In this document: piece after piece, positions 1-14,474 of the stretch
Numbering within the stretch: position 1 is the stretch's first letter
Layout: every line of letters starts with the position of its first letter
Assembly: GCA_005887995.1 (NCBI GenBank)
Contig: VBJD01000031.1
Span: 1 to 35,468, forward strand
Source: Chloroflexota bacterium
GTDB taxonomy: Bacteria; Chloroflexota; Limnocylindria; P2-11E
Direction: 5' to 3'
DNA: 35,468 nucleotides
Position numbers and translations under genes: made by a program
Notes under the pieces: generated by a model
Databases searched by the model: none
What the model was told of the DNA's origin: nothing
The model's input: only the letters and a program-made list of their open reading frames with translations

Positions 1-1148
1 TTGTAGATCCCGAGGAGCAGCGCGCCGAGACCCTGCGCGCGACCGCCCAGTCCCTCGGTCCACCCGCCGACCACGCACTCCATCGTGCGAAAGGCCTTGA
101 TCTTCACCCACGCCGCCGACCGCGTCGTCGCGTTGGGCGAGTCGAGGCGCTTCGCGATGATCCCCTCGAGTCCCTGCTCTTGGACCGCGGTGAAGAGCGC
201 GGTGCCGGTCCCGATGAACTGCTCTGAGCGGCGGATGTTCCCCATCGGCGTGAGCGCCTCGTCGAGGAGCTGCTGCCGCTCGCGCAGCGGCCGTTTCGTG
301 AGGTCGCGCCCGTCCGCCCAGAGGATGTCGAAGACCTCATAGATGATCGGCGTCGACTTACGAAGTCGTCGCAGCTCCGACTCGTTGCGCTGATGCATCC
401 GCGGCTGGAGCTTCTGGAACGACGGCACGCCCTTGTCGTCGAGCGCGACGATCTCGCCGTCGACGATTGCCTGGTACGCGCCCGTGAGCGCCTCCGCGAT
501 CTGATGCGCCTCGGGGTACTGCGCGGTGCAGTCGAGCAGGTTGCGCGTCTGGAGACGCACGACGCCGCCGTCAACGAAGGCGAGCGTGCGGACGCCATCC
601 CATTTTGGCTCGAACGCGAAGTCCGGCGAATCGAACGGCTCGTCCGCAGTGATCGCGAGCATCGGATAGATCTTCGAATCGAGGATGTGATCCTTCGCGA
701 CCGGGCCGTGCTTGATCATCAGCCAGTCGCGGCCCTCGTTCTGTTTCGTCTGCACGAGGACCCACTCGCCTTCGAGCCGCTGGCCGTGGAACGCGACCTT
801 GTATTCGCTCTCGCTGTCCTTGAGTAGGTCGTACGTGCCCTCGTCCCAGATCGTCATCGTCCCCGCGCCGTAGCCGTCGGGGATGACGCCGTGGAAGGTG
901 AGGTACTCGAGCGGGTGATCCTCGGTGTGCACGGCCAGGCGTCGCTTGCCGCCCTCGAGCGGCGGGCCCTGCGGCACCGCCCACGACGCAAGCACGCCGT
1001 GCATCTCGAGACGCACGTCCCAGTGGAGCCGCGTCGCATGGTGCCGGTGCACCACGTAGCGACGCGACGGCACCGCCTTGGGCTGCCTGCCCTTCGGCTC
1101 GGGCGTGCGCTTGAAGTCGCGTTTGCGCTGGTACTCGGTGAGGCTCAC
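1..1148 (-). CDS. ligD: ATP-dependent DNA ligase D (3'-phosphoesterase + ligase), C-terminus beyond window
   Basis: This leftward gene is open to the window edge, so only about the first 382 residues are visible. It starts at a GTG preceded by GGAG, and the product begins MSLTEYQRKRDF, the usual LigD opening. Residues ~30-140 match the LigD 3'-phosphoesterase domain (RHHATRLHWDVRLE, then SWAVPQGP and HTEDHPLEY). The loop normally written EGEYGAG is one residue shorter here (DGYGAG). The adenylation domain follows, with the KWDGVR motif (nucleotidyl lysine ~K182), VDGEIVALD and EGIIAKR. Family knowledge: LigD ligases seal breaks held by Ku in bacterial end joining. No polymerase domain precedes the phosphoesterase; one could lie beyond the edge, as could the OB-fold. 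Ku and a second ligase lie 2-4 kb away, which supports the role. Confidence 0.93.
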   Translation of the reverse strand, partial: MSLTEYQRKRDFKRTPEPKGRQPKAVPSRRYVVHRHHATRLHWDVRLEMHGVLASWAVPQGPPLEGGKRRLAVHTEDHPLEYLTFHGVIPDGYGAGTMTIWDEGTYDLLKDSESEYKVAFHGQRLEGEWVLVQTKQNEGRDWLMIKHGPVAKDHILDSKIYPMLAITADEPFDSPDFAFEPKWDGVRTLAFVDGGVVRLQTRNLLDCTAQYPEAHQIAEALTGAYQAIVDGEIVALDDKGVPSFQKLQPRMHQRNESELRRLRKSTPIIYEVFDILWADGRDLTKRPLRERQQLLDEALTPMGNIRRSEQFIGTGTALFTAVQEQGLEGIIAKRLDSPNATTRSAAWVKIKAFRTMECVVGGWTEGLGGRAQGLGALLLGIY

Positions 1149-1153
1149 GCTTC

Positions 1154-1176
1154 GCTCCAGCCCATTGTCCTGGAGC
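1154..1176. promoter_or_regulatory. Perfect 7-bp dyad between divergent ligD and DUF885 genes
   Basis: GCTCCAG and CTGGAGC form a perfect inverted repeat separated by 9 bases in the 69-base divergent spacer. The left arm covers the ligD ribosome binding site. It could be an operator or an mRNA hairpin hiding that site. No regulator is assigned. Confidence 0.25.
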
Positions 1177-1198
1177 GGGGGCAGGGGCCCGTTCAGCC
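1177..1198 (+). repeat. Dispersed GGGGCCC repeat, copy 1
   Basis: The stretch reads GGGGG-C-AGGGGCCC-G-TTCAGCC and ends 19 bases before the DUF885 start. It resembles copies at 16741-16780 (other strand) and 24999-25021, which also lie just upstream of start codons. It is the weakest of the three because the GGGGCCCC palindrome is incomplete. Confidence 0.4.
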
Positions 1199-1217
1199 CG
1201 ACTGAAGGAGGGCGTGC

Positions 1218-2843
1218 TTGCCGTCGTCGTTCGCCTCGCTCGTCGATTCGTTCCTGAAGGAGGAGTACGACGACTCGCCCACCCTCGCGTCGAGCCTCGG
1301 CCTCACCGAATACGACGAGCGTCTCGACGATGTCAGTGAACCTGCGATCCGCTCGCGCATCGACGCCGACAACGCGTGGCTCGGCCGCTTTCGCTCGGTC
1401 GCGGACGATGGGCTCTCGGCGGCCGAGCGCATCGACCGCGACCTGCTTGTCTCGGTCCTGCGCGGCCGTCAGATCACTCAGCCCCTGGAGATGTGGCGCC
1501 GGCAGCCGGCGACGTACCTGAACCCGGGGCTCAACGGCGTCTTCTCGCTCTTCCTCCATCGACTCCGCCCCGAGCGCGAGCTCGCCGAAGCCGCCGCCGC
1601 GCGGCTCGCGCAGGTCCCGCGCAACATCGCCGACGGGATCGCGAACCTCGATCTCTTGCGCACGCCGCGTGTGTATCTCGAGCGGGCTGTCGGGCAGGCG
1701 CGCGCGGCCGCGAAGTACGCGCGCGAGCTCGTGCCGGCGGAGGTGAAGGAGCCCGCGGCGAAGCAGCGTCTCCTCGAGGCCGGCGCGAAGGCGGCGAGCG
1801 CGTTCGAGGAATTCGCGGCCTTCCTTGACCAACGGAAGGCCGACGCGAAAGGCGACTACGCAGTCGGCGAGGAGACCTACAGCGCGCTGCTGCGCGAGAA
1901 GGAGATGCTCCCGTTCGGCACGCGCGAGCTGCGTGAGAAGGGACGCGAGCAGTGGGATCTGCTCTCGGTGGAAGCGAACCGGATCGCGAAGGAGATCGAC
2001 GGTGGCACGTGGCAGGAGACCTGCGAGCGACTGAACAAGATCCATGCGCCGACGCCCGAGGGGATGCGACAGGAATACGAGGAGTGGACCGAGAAGGCGC
2101 GCGCGTTCCTGCGCAACACCGGCCTCGTCACGCTACCGAAGGGTGAGATGTGCACGGTCGAGCCGTCGCCGCCCTTCCAGCGTCCGATCCTCGCGGTCGC
2201 GTCATACAACCGTCCGCCGGCGTTCAAGGACACGCTGCACGGCCACTTCTTCGTGCCGTTCCCGCCGGATGGGACCCCGCCGGAGGAAGTGCAGAAGCGT
2301 CTTGAGGGAAATTGCAGCGCCGGCATCCCGACCACCGCGGTCCACGAGGCGTATCCCGGACACCACTGGCACCTCGTGATGGCGAAGCTGAACCCATCAC
2401 CGGTGCGTCGCGTCTACGGCACGCCGTACTTCAATGAGGGCTGGGGCCTTTACGCCGAGCGCGTCATGCGCGAGCAGGGCTTCTTCACCGACCCGAAACA
2501 CCTGCTCTATCAGTACGAGGCGACGATCTTCCGCGCGGCGCGCATCGTCGTCGACACGAGCCTGCACATGAACGAGATGACGTTCGACGACGCCGTGAAG
2601 CACATGGTCGAGAAGGGCAACCTCACCGAGCCGAACGCGCGCGCGGAGGTCGGCCGCTACTGCTCGTGGCCGACGCAGGCTTCGAGCTACCTCACCGGGA
2701 TGCTCGAGATCATCGACATCCGTACGCGCTGGCTCGCGAAGCGCGGCGCCAGCGATCGCCCCGCGCTGCGCGCGTTCCACGACGCGCTCCCCGGCGCGGG
2801 CATGCTGCCGACGTCGCTCGCGGAGAAGGCCATCGCGAGCTGA
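1218..2843 (+). CDS. DUF885 family protein (putative metallopeptidase-like)
   Basis: The 541-residue product belongs to the DUF885 family (PF05960). Visible signature segments are HEAYPGHH at residues ~376-383 and NEGWGLYAE at ~406-414. An HExxxGHH-type motif plus a downstream glutamate looks like a zinc site, and the family is often suspected to be peptidases; no substrate can be assigned from sequence. I see no signal peptide, so it is probably cytoplasmic. The TTG start is chosen because a strong AAGGAGGG lies 5 bases upstream and the product begins without a longer conserved extension. It is divergent from ligD and convergent with the next gene, with only 6 bases between the two ends. Nothing links it mechanistically to the neighbouring end-joining genes. 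Confidence 0.88.
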   Translation: MPSSFASLVDSFLKEEYDDSPTLASSLGLTEYDERLDDVSEPAIRSRIDADNAWLGRFRSVADDGLSAAERIDRDLLVSVLRGRQITQPLEMWRRQPATYLNPGLNGVFSLFLHRLRPERELAEAAAARLAQVPRNIADGIANLDLLRTPRVYLERAVGQARAAAKYARELVPAEVKEPAAKQRLLEAGAKAASAFEEFAAFLDQRKADAKGDYAVGEETYSALLREKEMLPFGTRELREKGREQWDLLSVEANRIAKEIDGGTWQETCERLNKIHAPTPEGMRQEYEEWTEKARAFLRNTGLVTLPKGEMCTVEPSPPFQRPILAVASYNRPPAFKDTLHGHFFVPFPPDGTPPEEVQKRLEGNCSAGIPTTAVHEAYPGHHWHLVMAKLNPSPVRRVYGTPYFNEGWGLYAERVMREQGFFTDPKHLLYQYEATIFRAARIVVDTSLHMNEMTFDDAVKHMVEKGNLTEPNARAEVGRYCSWPTQASSYLTGMLEIIDIRTRWLAKRGASDRPALRAFHDALPGAGMLPTSLAEKAIAS

Positions 2844-2849
2844 GCGCGC

Positions 2850-3377
2850 CTAGCGGGCGGTCGACCTCGCCAGGACGCGGAGCCCGCCGCCGCGCGCCAC
2901 GGCGTGCGCGACCAGATAGGCGAAAAGGCTGGCGACGAGCATGACCGTCGGATCGAGACGCGCGTCCCTGATCCACGTGCCGTCGCCGGGCGGACAGAGC
3001 TCACGTCCTTGTTCGACGATGCACCGCAGCTCACCCGGCGTGCCGCCGGTGTCGTATCCCTGAATCGCTGTGCGGATCGCCGTGTAGGCGACGACGGCCG
3101 CAGCGACGGCGAGGCCAACGGCGGCGCCGCGCGCGAATGCCGCACCGCTGCGCTCGAAGCCGATGGCGATCGCCATCGTGATGAGCCCGAGGAAGATGAA
3201 GCCGACACCAAGGACGGCGCCGCCGCTGAAGGCCTGGCCGTCTCGCGCCATTCCCTCCGTGCGAGCGGTGTACTGCAGAGCGAGCCAGATGTGTCCCGCT
3301 CCGACGGCGACGAAGTAGAACGGGATCCCGAGGACGCCCTGGCGCAGACCGCCGCGTGTGCTGGTCATCGATGGCAT
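2850..3377 (-). CDS. Hypothetical small membrane protein, four predicted TM segments
   Basis: I do not recognise this 175-residue protein. It has four hydrophobic stretches: FYFVAVGAGHIWLAL near the N-terminus, VGFIFLGLITMAIAIGF, AAVGLAVAAAVVAYTAI, and VMLVASLFAYLVAHAV near the C-terminus. A hydrophilic loop of ~35 residues with two cysteines lies before the last segment. The ATG at 3377 is preferred because AAGGGG lies just upstream. A GTG five codons earlier and an ATG three codons later are alternatives. It is divergent from ku and shares the spacer with it, and convergent with the DUF885 gene. It is presumably an inner-membrane protein; no function is proposed. Confidence 0.72.
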   Translation of the reverse strand: MPSMTSTRGGLRQGVLGIPFYFVAVGAGHIWLALQYTARTEGMARDGQAFSGGAVLGVGFIFLGLITMAIAIGFERSGAAFARGAAVGLAVAAAVVAYTAIRTAIQGYDTGGTPGELRCIVEQGRELCPPGDGTWIRDARLDPTVMLVASLFAYLVAHAVARGGGLRVLARSTAR

Positions 3378-3456
3378 ACTGCCCCTTGACACGGCCGGTT
3401 ACGATTCGCGCGGCAAGCCGCGCGCAAAAAAGCCACAAGCGGCCGGGGAGTGTGAC

Positions 3457-4335
3457 ATGCCTCGATCGATCTGGCGCGGGGTCCTCTCGTTCGGGATGGT
3501 CGCCATCCCCGTGCGCCTTTACCTCGCGACGGAGAGTTCGAGCAAGGTCTCCTTCAATCTCCTCTGCCCGGAGCACAAGTCGCGCATCAAGAACAAGCGC
3601 TGGTGCGCCGAGGGCGACCACGAGGTCGCGTGGAACGACGTCGTCCGCGCGTACGAGTACGAGAAGGGCAACTACGTCGAGCTGACCGACGAGGACCTCG
3701 AGAAGCTGCCGCTCCGCTCGAGCAAGGCGATCGATATCAGCGGCTTCGTCGAAAAGCAGGAGATCCCCGAGGAGCTGTACATCCAATCCGCGTACTACCT
3801 CGAGCCGGAGAAGGCCGCGGCGAAGCCGTACGCGCTCCTCAAGAAGACGCTCGAGAAGACCGGCCGCGTCGCGATCGCGAAGTTCGCGCTGCGCGAGCGT
3901 GAGCGCCTTGTCTCGATCGGCGGCTACGACGGGGCGCTGGTGCTCAACACGCTTCACTGGCCCGACGAGATCCGCTCGACCGAGGATCTCGACATCGACA
4001 ATCCAACGGTCAGCCCCGCGGAGCTGAAGATGGCGGAGAACCTCGTGAACATGATGGCGACGAAGTTCGAGCCGTCCGAGTACACCGATGAGTACAAGAA
4101 GGCCGTGCTCGAGCTCGTCGAGGCGAAGGTCGAGAAGCGCGAGGTCATCGCCGCGCCGGAGCCGGAGGCCGAGACGACGGTCGTCGACCTCATGGCGGCG
4201 CTCAAGGCGAGCGTCGAGAAGGCGAAGAAGGGCGAGCTCGCCACCGGCCGCGCGGGACGTGGTGGTCACGAGTCGCTCGTACACAAGAAAGCGACGGCCT
4301 CCGCGTCGAAGGAAAAACGCCGCAAGGCATCCTGA
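3457..4335 (+). CDS. ku: Non-homologous end joining protein Ku
   Basis: The 292-residue product is a bacterial Ku, the homodimeric ring that threads onto double-strand DNA ends and recruits LigD. It opens with MPRSIWRGVLSFGMVAIPVR, the canonical Ku N-terminus. The core motif NLLCPEHKSRIKNKRWC is followed by YEYEKGNYVELTDEDLEKL. Residues ~255-292 form a lysine-rich, low-complexity tail, which in other bacteria contributes to DNA binding or ligase contact. The start at the ATG with GGGGAG six bases upstream is chosen over a 33-codon upstream extension because Ku proteins begin at this MPR. Flanking genes encode two ATP-dependent ligases. A TTGACA lies at 3386-3391, but no convincing -10 follows it. 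Confidence 0.96.
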   Translation: MPRSIWRGVLSFGMVAIPVRLYLATESSSKVSFNLLCPEHKSRIKNKRWCAEGDHEVAWNDVVRAYEYEKGNYVELTDEDLEKLPLRSSKAIDISGFVEKQEIPEELYIQSAYYLEPEKAAAKPYALLKKTLEKTGRVAIAKFALRERERLVSIGGYDGALVLNTLHWPDEIRSTEDLDIDNPTVSPAELKMAENLVNMMATKFEPSEYTDEYKKAVLELVEAKVEKREVIAAPEPEAETTVVDLMAALKASVEKAKKGELATGRAGRGGHESLVHKKATASASKEKRRKAS

Positions 4336-4391
4336 CGCGTCGCCTGAGCGGTCACGCAAGCGACGCAAGCGACGCTCGATATCCTCGACAA

Positions 4392-7839
<3,448 letters not shown>

Positions 7840-7860
7840 CACTGACGACCCGATGATCGG

Positions 7861-7892
7861 AACGCGCGCGAGCGTCTAGCGCGTCGCGCGTT
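7861..7892. terminator. Hairpin between convergent fsa and holA
   Basis: AACGCGCG (7861-7868) is repeated inverted as CGCGCGTT (7885-7892) in the 70-base convergent spacer. It has no flanking T-run, so a bidirectional terminator is only a possibility. Confidence 0.3.
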
Positions 7893-7909
7893 GCGCTCGG
7901 GTCGCCCTC

Positions 7910-9022
7910 TCAGCCGCCTCGCTTGGGCGCCTCGGCAAGTAAGAAATCGCGGTAGTCGGCTCCGGGCACGCCGCACAGATCCATCACGCAAAGCAGGAGC
8001 GCGGTCTCGTCATCGTCCGCTCGTCCCGTCTTGATCGAGATGTCACAGGCGTAGAGCGCCTCGTACGCGCGCGTGATGTCCTTCGGCCCGAGCCCGCGCG
8101 CGTATTGCGTGTACCGCAGGATCGCGCCGGCCGACGACCGGATCGCCTTCGCCATGCGCTCCGCCTCCGGTGGGCGCGGATCGCGCGACGCGAAGAGCAG
8201 GACGCGAAACTGCCAGAGGAGCAGCGCGAGGATCTGCTGAGGCGCGTTCCCTTCGCCCAGGAGCCGCTCGAGGAGCGGCGCCGCGGTTCGGATGTCGCGG
8301 CGCACGACCGCCTTGGTGAGCTCGAACACGTCCGACTCGATCGCTCCCGACACCAGCGCGCGCACGTCGCTTGCGGTCACCGGTTCTCCGTTCGCCCACG
8401 CGGCGAGCTTTCCGAGTTCGTTCTCGATGCGATCGGTATCTCCGCCCACGGCCGAAGCGAGCGTGTCCAGCGCGTCCGGGCGTAGCGTGACAGCGGCGAG
8501 CTTCGCTCGCGCAGCGATCCAGCGGACGACGTCCGGTGGCAGTAGCCGGTCGTATCGCTCGACCGTGCCGCCCGCGCTCTCGACCAGATCGAGGAGCGCC
8601 ATCTCCGCGGGAGCTGCGGGCTTCGTCCTCCGCGCGCGCGTTCGATTCGAGCGCATGGGCTCGGGCGCAACGAGCACGAGCGCCGCGTCTTCCGGGAAGC
8701 GCTCGACGACATCCGTGCGCGCGAGCGCCTCGGCGTGCTCGACGAGGACGACGCGTCGCTCGTCCGGCGCAGCGAAGAGTCCCTGGGACTGCCCGGCGAT
8801 GACGATCTCGTCCGGATCCGCGCTGCGCGCATCGATACGGACGAGTCCAAACGCGGTCGACGTCGGTGTGAGCTCGCGCGACGCGAGGTCACCGCGCGTC
8901 GGCGTCGAGCCAGCGAGGAGCGCGCTGATCAACTCACCCGCGCGGAGCCGGATACGGAACGAGTCCTCGCCGTGGAGCAGGTAGAGCGTTCGCGTGGGTG
9001 CGGACGACGAGGCCTGCGCCAT
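7910..9022 (-). CDS. holA: DNA polymerase III subunit delta
   Basis: The 370-residue product matches the clamp-loader delta subunit, which opens the sliding clamp during loading. It begins MAQASSSAPTRTLYLLHGED, where the YLLHGEDSF segment is typical. The helical middle contains SAVGGDTDRIENELGKLAAWA, followed by the C-terminal collar features AIESDVFELTKAVVRRD and ILALLLWQFRVLL. A basic insert (SNRTRARRTKPA) lies in the N-terminal domain. The open frame continues upstream, but the ATG at 9022 is chosen because the delta fold begins there and GGTGGAGA lies about nine bases before it. It overlaps the end of comEC by 89 bases, an arrangement typical of the comEA-comEC-holA cluster though with an unusually long overlap. 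Confidence 0.92.
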   Translation of the reverse strand: MAQASSSAPTRTLYLLHGEDSFRIRLRAGELISALLAGSTPTRGDLASRELTPTSTAFGLVRIDARSADPDEIVIAGQSQGLFAAPDERRVVLVEHAEALARTDVVERFPEDAALVLVAPEPMRSNRTRARRTKPAAPAEMALLDLVESAGGTVERYDRLLPPDVVRWIAARAKLAAVTLRPDALDTLASAVGGDTDRIENELGKLAAWANGEPVTASDVRALVSGAIESDVFELTKAVVRRDIRTAAPLLERLLGEGNAPQQILALLLWQFRVLLFASRDPRPPEAERMAKAIRSSAGAILRYTQYARGLGPKDITRAYEALYACDISIKTGRADDDETALLLCVMDLCGVPGADYRDFLLAEAPKRGG

Positions 9023-10985
9023 CAAGTGCGATCTCCACCGTCCCGTCTTGATCGGTGCGGTACGTCGGTACCCCCGCGAGTGCCGCGAGCGTCGCCGCCG
9101 TGGGATGACCATACCGGTTCCCTGCCCCGACAGAGATGAGCGCCGCCTCGGGACGCGCTGCGGCACGCAGCGCTGCCGCGAACGGCGTCTCCGCGCCGTG
9201 ATGCGGCGGCACGTATACGCGCGAGCGCAGGCGATCCGGATGATCGAGCAGCAGGCGCAGCGCGTCGTCGACCGCGTCGCCGGTGAACAGCGCGGAGAAC
9301 GTCCCGCGCGTGACGCGCAGCACCAGCGACGGCACGTCCACGCCGACGTCGGGATCCGGCGCGAGCACGGCGATGCTCGCGTCTCCGAGCGCGACGCGCA
9401 TGCCGGCGTGCACGGCGCGGCGCTCGACACCTCGTTTGGCGATCGCGGCCGACCACAGGTCATTCAGCGGGCCGGCGTTCAGCCCCTCGGGCTCGAGCGC
9501 AAGCCCGACGTCGTATCGCTCGAGCACAGCGATGAGCCCCGCGCCGTGATCGGCATGCGCGTGCGTCAGCGCGACGACGTCGAGGCGACGCTGCCACGGC
9601 GCGAGCGTCGCACCGAGCTCGTCGAGGATCCGCGACGGATCGGGGCCGCCGTCGATCAGCGCGAGGACGCCACCGGCATCGACGAGATACGCGTCCCCCT
9701 GCCCGACATCGAGCGCGACGACGCGGACGCTCGCGGAGCCTGCGGGCCACGCGGTCACAAGCAGCGCCGGCACGACCGCGATCGCGAGCGCGATCGCCGC
9801 TGTCGTGCGTGTCCACGCGACTCCGGTCGTGCGCATGAGCGCTCCCGATCGGTCCGTGAGCGCGATCCGGGGCAACGTGACGCGCATGCGACCGACTCGC
9901 CGCGCAGCTGCGATCGCGGCGATCTCGATGAGGGTGACCGCGACGAACGTCGGTGCGCCGGTCGGCACGCTCAGCGACGCGAGCGGGAGTGCGGCAGAGA
10001 TCTCGACGGTCGATCGCAGTGCCCACGCGCCGGCCCAGGCGACGAGCGCGACGGGTCGCGCGAGGTCCAGCGAGAGCGCCCCGGCGAGGCTCGTCGCAGC
10101 GCCGGCGAGCATGAGCAGAGGAAAGAGCGGCACGCACACGAGGTTCGCGAGCGGCGAAACGAGTGAGAGGCGCCCGAAGGCGGCCGCGACGAGCGGCAGC
10201 GTCGGCGCGGTCGCCGCGAGCGTCGTCGCGATGCCTTGCCCGACGACACCCGGAAGGAATTCGAGTCGTTCGGCAAGCGACGCCTGCCACAGCACAAGGC
10301 CCGCGGTCGCGAGCGCGGACAGCTGGAAGCCGAGATCGTCGATCGACCCTGGATCCGCGACGAGCATGAAGGCGACCGCGGCGCACAGCGCGTTCGCTGT
10401 CGCCGCGCGCCTGCCGCTGATCGTCCCACATGCGGCGACGGTGGCCATGAGCGCCGCGCGCAGCACGCTCGGCTGAAGTCCGACGAGCAGGCTATAGAGC
10501 GCGACCGCGGCCACTGAGAGGAGCGCGCGCGCCACCGGTCCGGTGCGACCGCGGAGCGAGAGCGCGACCACCGTCGCGACGAGGGTCATGTTGAAGCCGG
10601 AGATCGCGAGGAGATGAGTGGTGCCGCTCGCGGCGAATGCCTGCGACAGCTGCGCGGGTATGCCACTTCGCTCACCGAGCACGATCCCGAGGAGGAGCGC
10701 GCTCTCTGGCGCTGGGACGAGGACCGCAAGTGGACTCGCCAGCGCGGCGCGAGGCAACCCGAGGTTCGCGAGCTCCGGCCAGAGCGGGATCGGCATGACC
10801 GTGTGCGCGAGCGCCGCCGCCGCAGAGATCGCCGCGAGCGTCCACGCGATGCGGCGTCGATCGACGCTCGCGACGGCGAGGAACGTGCAGATGGCCACGA
10901 TCGCGAGCGAGCACGCGGCACCTGCAAAGAGGTCGAGGCGCAGCACGAGCGCCGCGACCGCGGCGGCGACAGCCGCGGGGCACAA
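8934..10985 (-). CDS. comEC: ComEC/Rec2 DNA-uptake channel with metallo-beta-lactamase domain
   Basis: The 683-residue product is the inner-membrane channel for single-stranded DNA uptake in natural transformation. Hydrophobic segments fill the first ~70 residues. The Competence domain follows (residues ~100-370, with the signature SGTTHLLAISGFNMTLV). A metallo-beta-lactamase domain begins near VVALDVGQGDAYLVD and contains LTHAHADHGAG, the HxHxDH metal motif, and later VPPHHGAETP. The N-terminal region is short compared with some ComEC proteins, so the OB-fold part is reduced or absent. The listed TTG start is uncertain: a CTG five codons upstream, closer to a GAGG, would also work. It starts about 20 bases after comEA and overlaps holA by 89 bases. 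Confidence 0.92.
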   Translation of the reverse strand: MCPAAVAAAVAALVLRLDLFAGAACSLAIVAICTFLAVASVDRRRIAWTLAAISAAAALAHTVMPIPLWPELANLGLPRAALASPLAVLVPAPESALLLGIVLGERSGIPAQLSQAFAASGTTHLLAISGFNMTLVATVVALSLRGRTGPVARALLSVAAVALYSLLVGLQPSVLRAALMATVAACGTISGRRAATANALCAAVAFMLVADPGSIDDLGFQLSALATAGLVLWQASLAERLEFLPGVVGQGIATTLAATAPTLPLVAAAFGRLSLVSPLANLVCVPLFPLLMLAGAATSLAGALSLDLARPVALVAWAGAWALRSTVEISAALPLASLSVPTGAPTFVAVTLIEIAAIAAARRVGRMRVTLPRIALTDRSGALMRTTGVAWTRTTAAIALAIAVVPALLVTAWPAGSASVRVVALDVGQGDAYLVDAGGVLALIDGGPDPSRILDELGATLAPWQRRLDVVALTHAHADHGAGLIAVLERYDVGLALEPEGLNAGPLNDLWSAAIAKRGVERRAVHAGMRVALGDASIAVLAPDPDVGVDVPSLVLRVTRGTFSALFTGDAVDDALRLLLDHPDRLRSRVYVPPHHGAETPFAAALRAAARPEAALISVGAGNRYGHPTAATLAALAGVPTYRTDQDGTVEIALDGAGLVVRTHANALPAPRRGLVPYPAPRG

Positions 10986-11005
10986 GGGCGCGGCGAACAG
11001 GATCC

Positions 11006-11554
11006 TCAGCGGAGCGTCAGCAGGTCGCGGATGTCGGCGAGCACGCGCGCCGTGACGAGCCCGCGCGTCTGCAGTTCGTCGACCTTGCCGAACGGCCGTT
11101 GATCTCGCGAGCGCACGATGCGTGACGCCGTCGCGGGGCCGATGCCCGGCAGCGACTCCAGCTCGGCCGCACCCGCGTGGTTGAGGTCGATCTTCGTCTC
11201 CGATTCGCTGCCGAGGCTGCCCGCCGGTGGCGTCTCACCGTAGTGCGGCACGTACACGCGGGCACCATCACGTAACAGCGCGGCGCGGTTCAGGCTCGCG
11301 ACGTCTGCGTCAGGGGCCAACCCACCGGCGGCCGCGATCGCATCCGCGACGCGTGTCCCGTACGAGAGACGGACGATGCCCGGGCGTGCGACGGCACCCC
11401 CGACGTCGACCACGATGAGCGGGACAGGCGTCGGGGCGGCGGTCTCCTCCACGACCGCGATCGGCACCGCCGCGGGCGCGCGCGACCGGAAAAGCGCGAA
11501 CGCGATGCCGAGCCCCAGAGCACCGACGACGGCGAAGACGACGATCCGTGGCAT
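11006..11554 (-). CDS. comEA: ComEA-like competence DNA-binding protein (SLBB + helix-hairpin-helix)
   Basis: The 182-residue product has an N-terminal membrane anchor (residues ~3-22), an SLBB domain (~43-105, VVDVGGAVARPGIVRL), and a C-terminal double helix-hairpin-helix domain. The latter reads KIDLNHAGAAELESLPGIGP and continues to a second hairpin near the end. In transformation ComEA binds incoming double-stranded DNA at the outer face of the membrane and delivers it to ComEC, which is the next gene here. The ATG start is the first in-frame codon after the promoter-operator region at 11598-11642. Length and domain order are standard. Confidence 0.95.
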   Translation of the reverse strand: MPRIVVFAVVGALGLGIAFALFRSRAPAAVPIAVVEETAAPTPVPLIVVDVGGAVARPGIVRLSYGTRVADAIAAAGGLAPDADVASLNRAALLRDGARVYVPHYGETPPAGSLGSESETKIDLNHAGAAELESLPGIGPATASRIVRSRDQRPFGKVDELQTRGLVTARVLADIRDLLTLR

Positions 11555-11597
11555 GCGCGCACGCTGACGGCTCGCGGCGCGCGTGAGAAGCCCGACG

Positions 11598-11642
11598 CCG
11601 TCACATATTCATGTGACAAGCCGTCACCAAAATGTGTGACGG
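11598..11642 (-). promoter_or_regulatory. comEA promoter overlapped by two tandem palindromes
   Basis: Two sites with the plan CCGTCAC-N8-GTGAC lie 23 bases apart, at 11598-11617 and 11621-11640. The first contains the perfect dyad GTCACAT-ATTC-ATGTGAC; the second extends to CCGTCAC-N8-GTGACGG. On the minus strand a -35-like TTGGTG (11625-11630) and a -10-like TATGTG (11602-11607) have a 17-base spacer, so the sites cover both elements. This layout suggests a repressor of comEA-comEC-holA. Hairpins without a T-run make a terminator for the upstream gene less likely. The regulator is unknown. Confidence 0.5.
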
Positions 11643-11643
11643 A

Positions 11644-12047
11644 CTAGTTGGACTTGCGACGATCTCCCGGCGGCTGCATCTGCGCGATCGTGACGGGAAG
11701 CTCACCAACGGCCTCGCCGTCGATGTTCACCTGGAAGCGGTGCATGCCGTACGTCGTGAAGCTCATGTTGTTGAGCTCGACGATCACGTTCACGTCCTGG
11801 CCGGCCGCGGCGTGCACGCTGATCTCGGGCGGGTTCGGCATGGCCTGCTGGCCGTCGGGACGGAGCAGCCGGACAACGACCGTATGCGGCCCGACGTCGA
11901 GGCCCAGGATCGCGACGAGGAACATGCGCGGATGCTGCGCCGGCAGCCCGCTCACGCTGATATTGCGGAAGATGCCGAGCAAACTCACCTTGCCGTCCTG
12001 TCCGACGAGCGCGTGGTCGCACAAGGCGCCGAGACGGATCTCCGGGG

Positions 12048-12051
<4 letters not shown>
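11644..12051 (-). CDS. Conserved hypothetical protein (DUF6941-like)
   Basis: The 135-residue product starts MTPEIRLGALCDHALVGQDG and contains KVSLLGIFRNI and a central beta-rich stretch (TVVVRLLRPDGQ...ISVHAAAGQDVNVIVELNN). It resembles small conserved proteins of the DUF6941 type, found in many Actinobacteria and Chloroflexota with no known role. No signal peptide or membrane segment is visible. The GTG start overlaps the leuS stop by four bases (GTGA), so it is probably translated from the leuS transcript and would then share T-box control. The family name is from memory and is moderately certain; function is unknown. Confidence 0.8.

Positions 12052-14474
<2,423 letters not shown>

Noticed and set aside
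3386-3391. Perfect -35 TTGACA upstream of ku
   Set aside because: No acceptable -10 lies 16-19 bases downstream, so a promoter is not called.
9023-9463. 147-codon upstream extension of the holA frame
   Set aside because: It runs inside comEC and has no similarity to the delta subunit, which begins at 9022.
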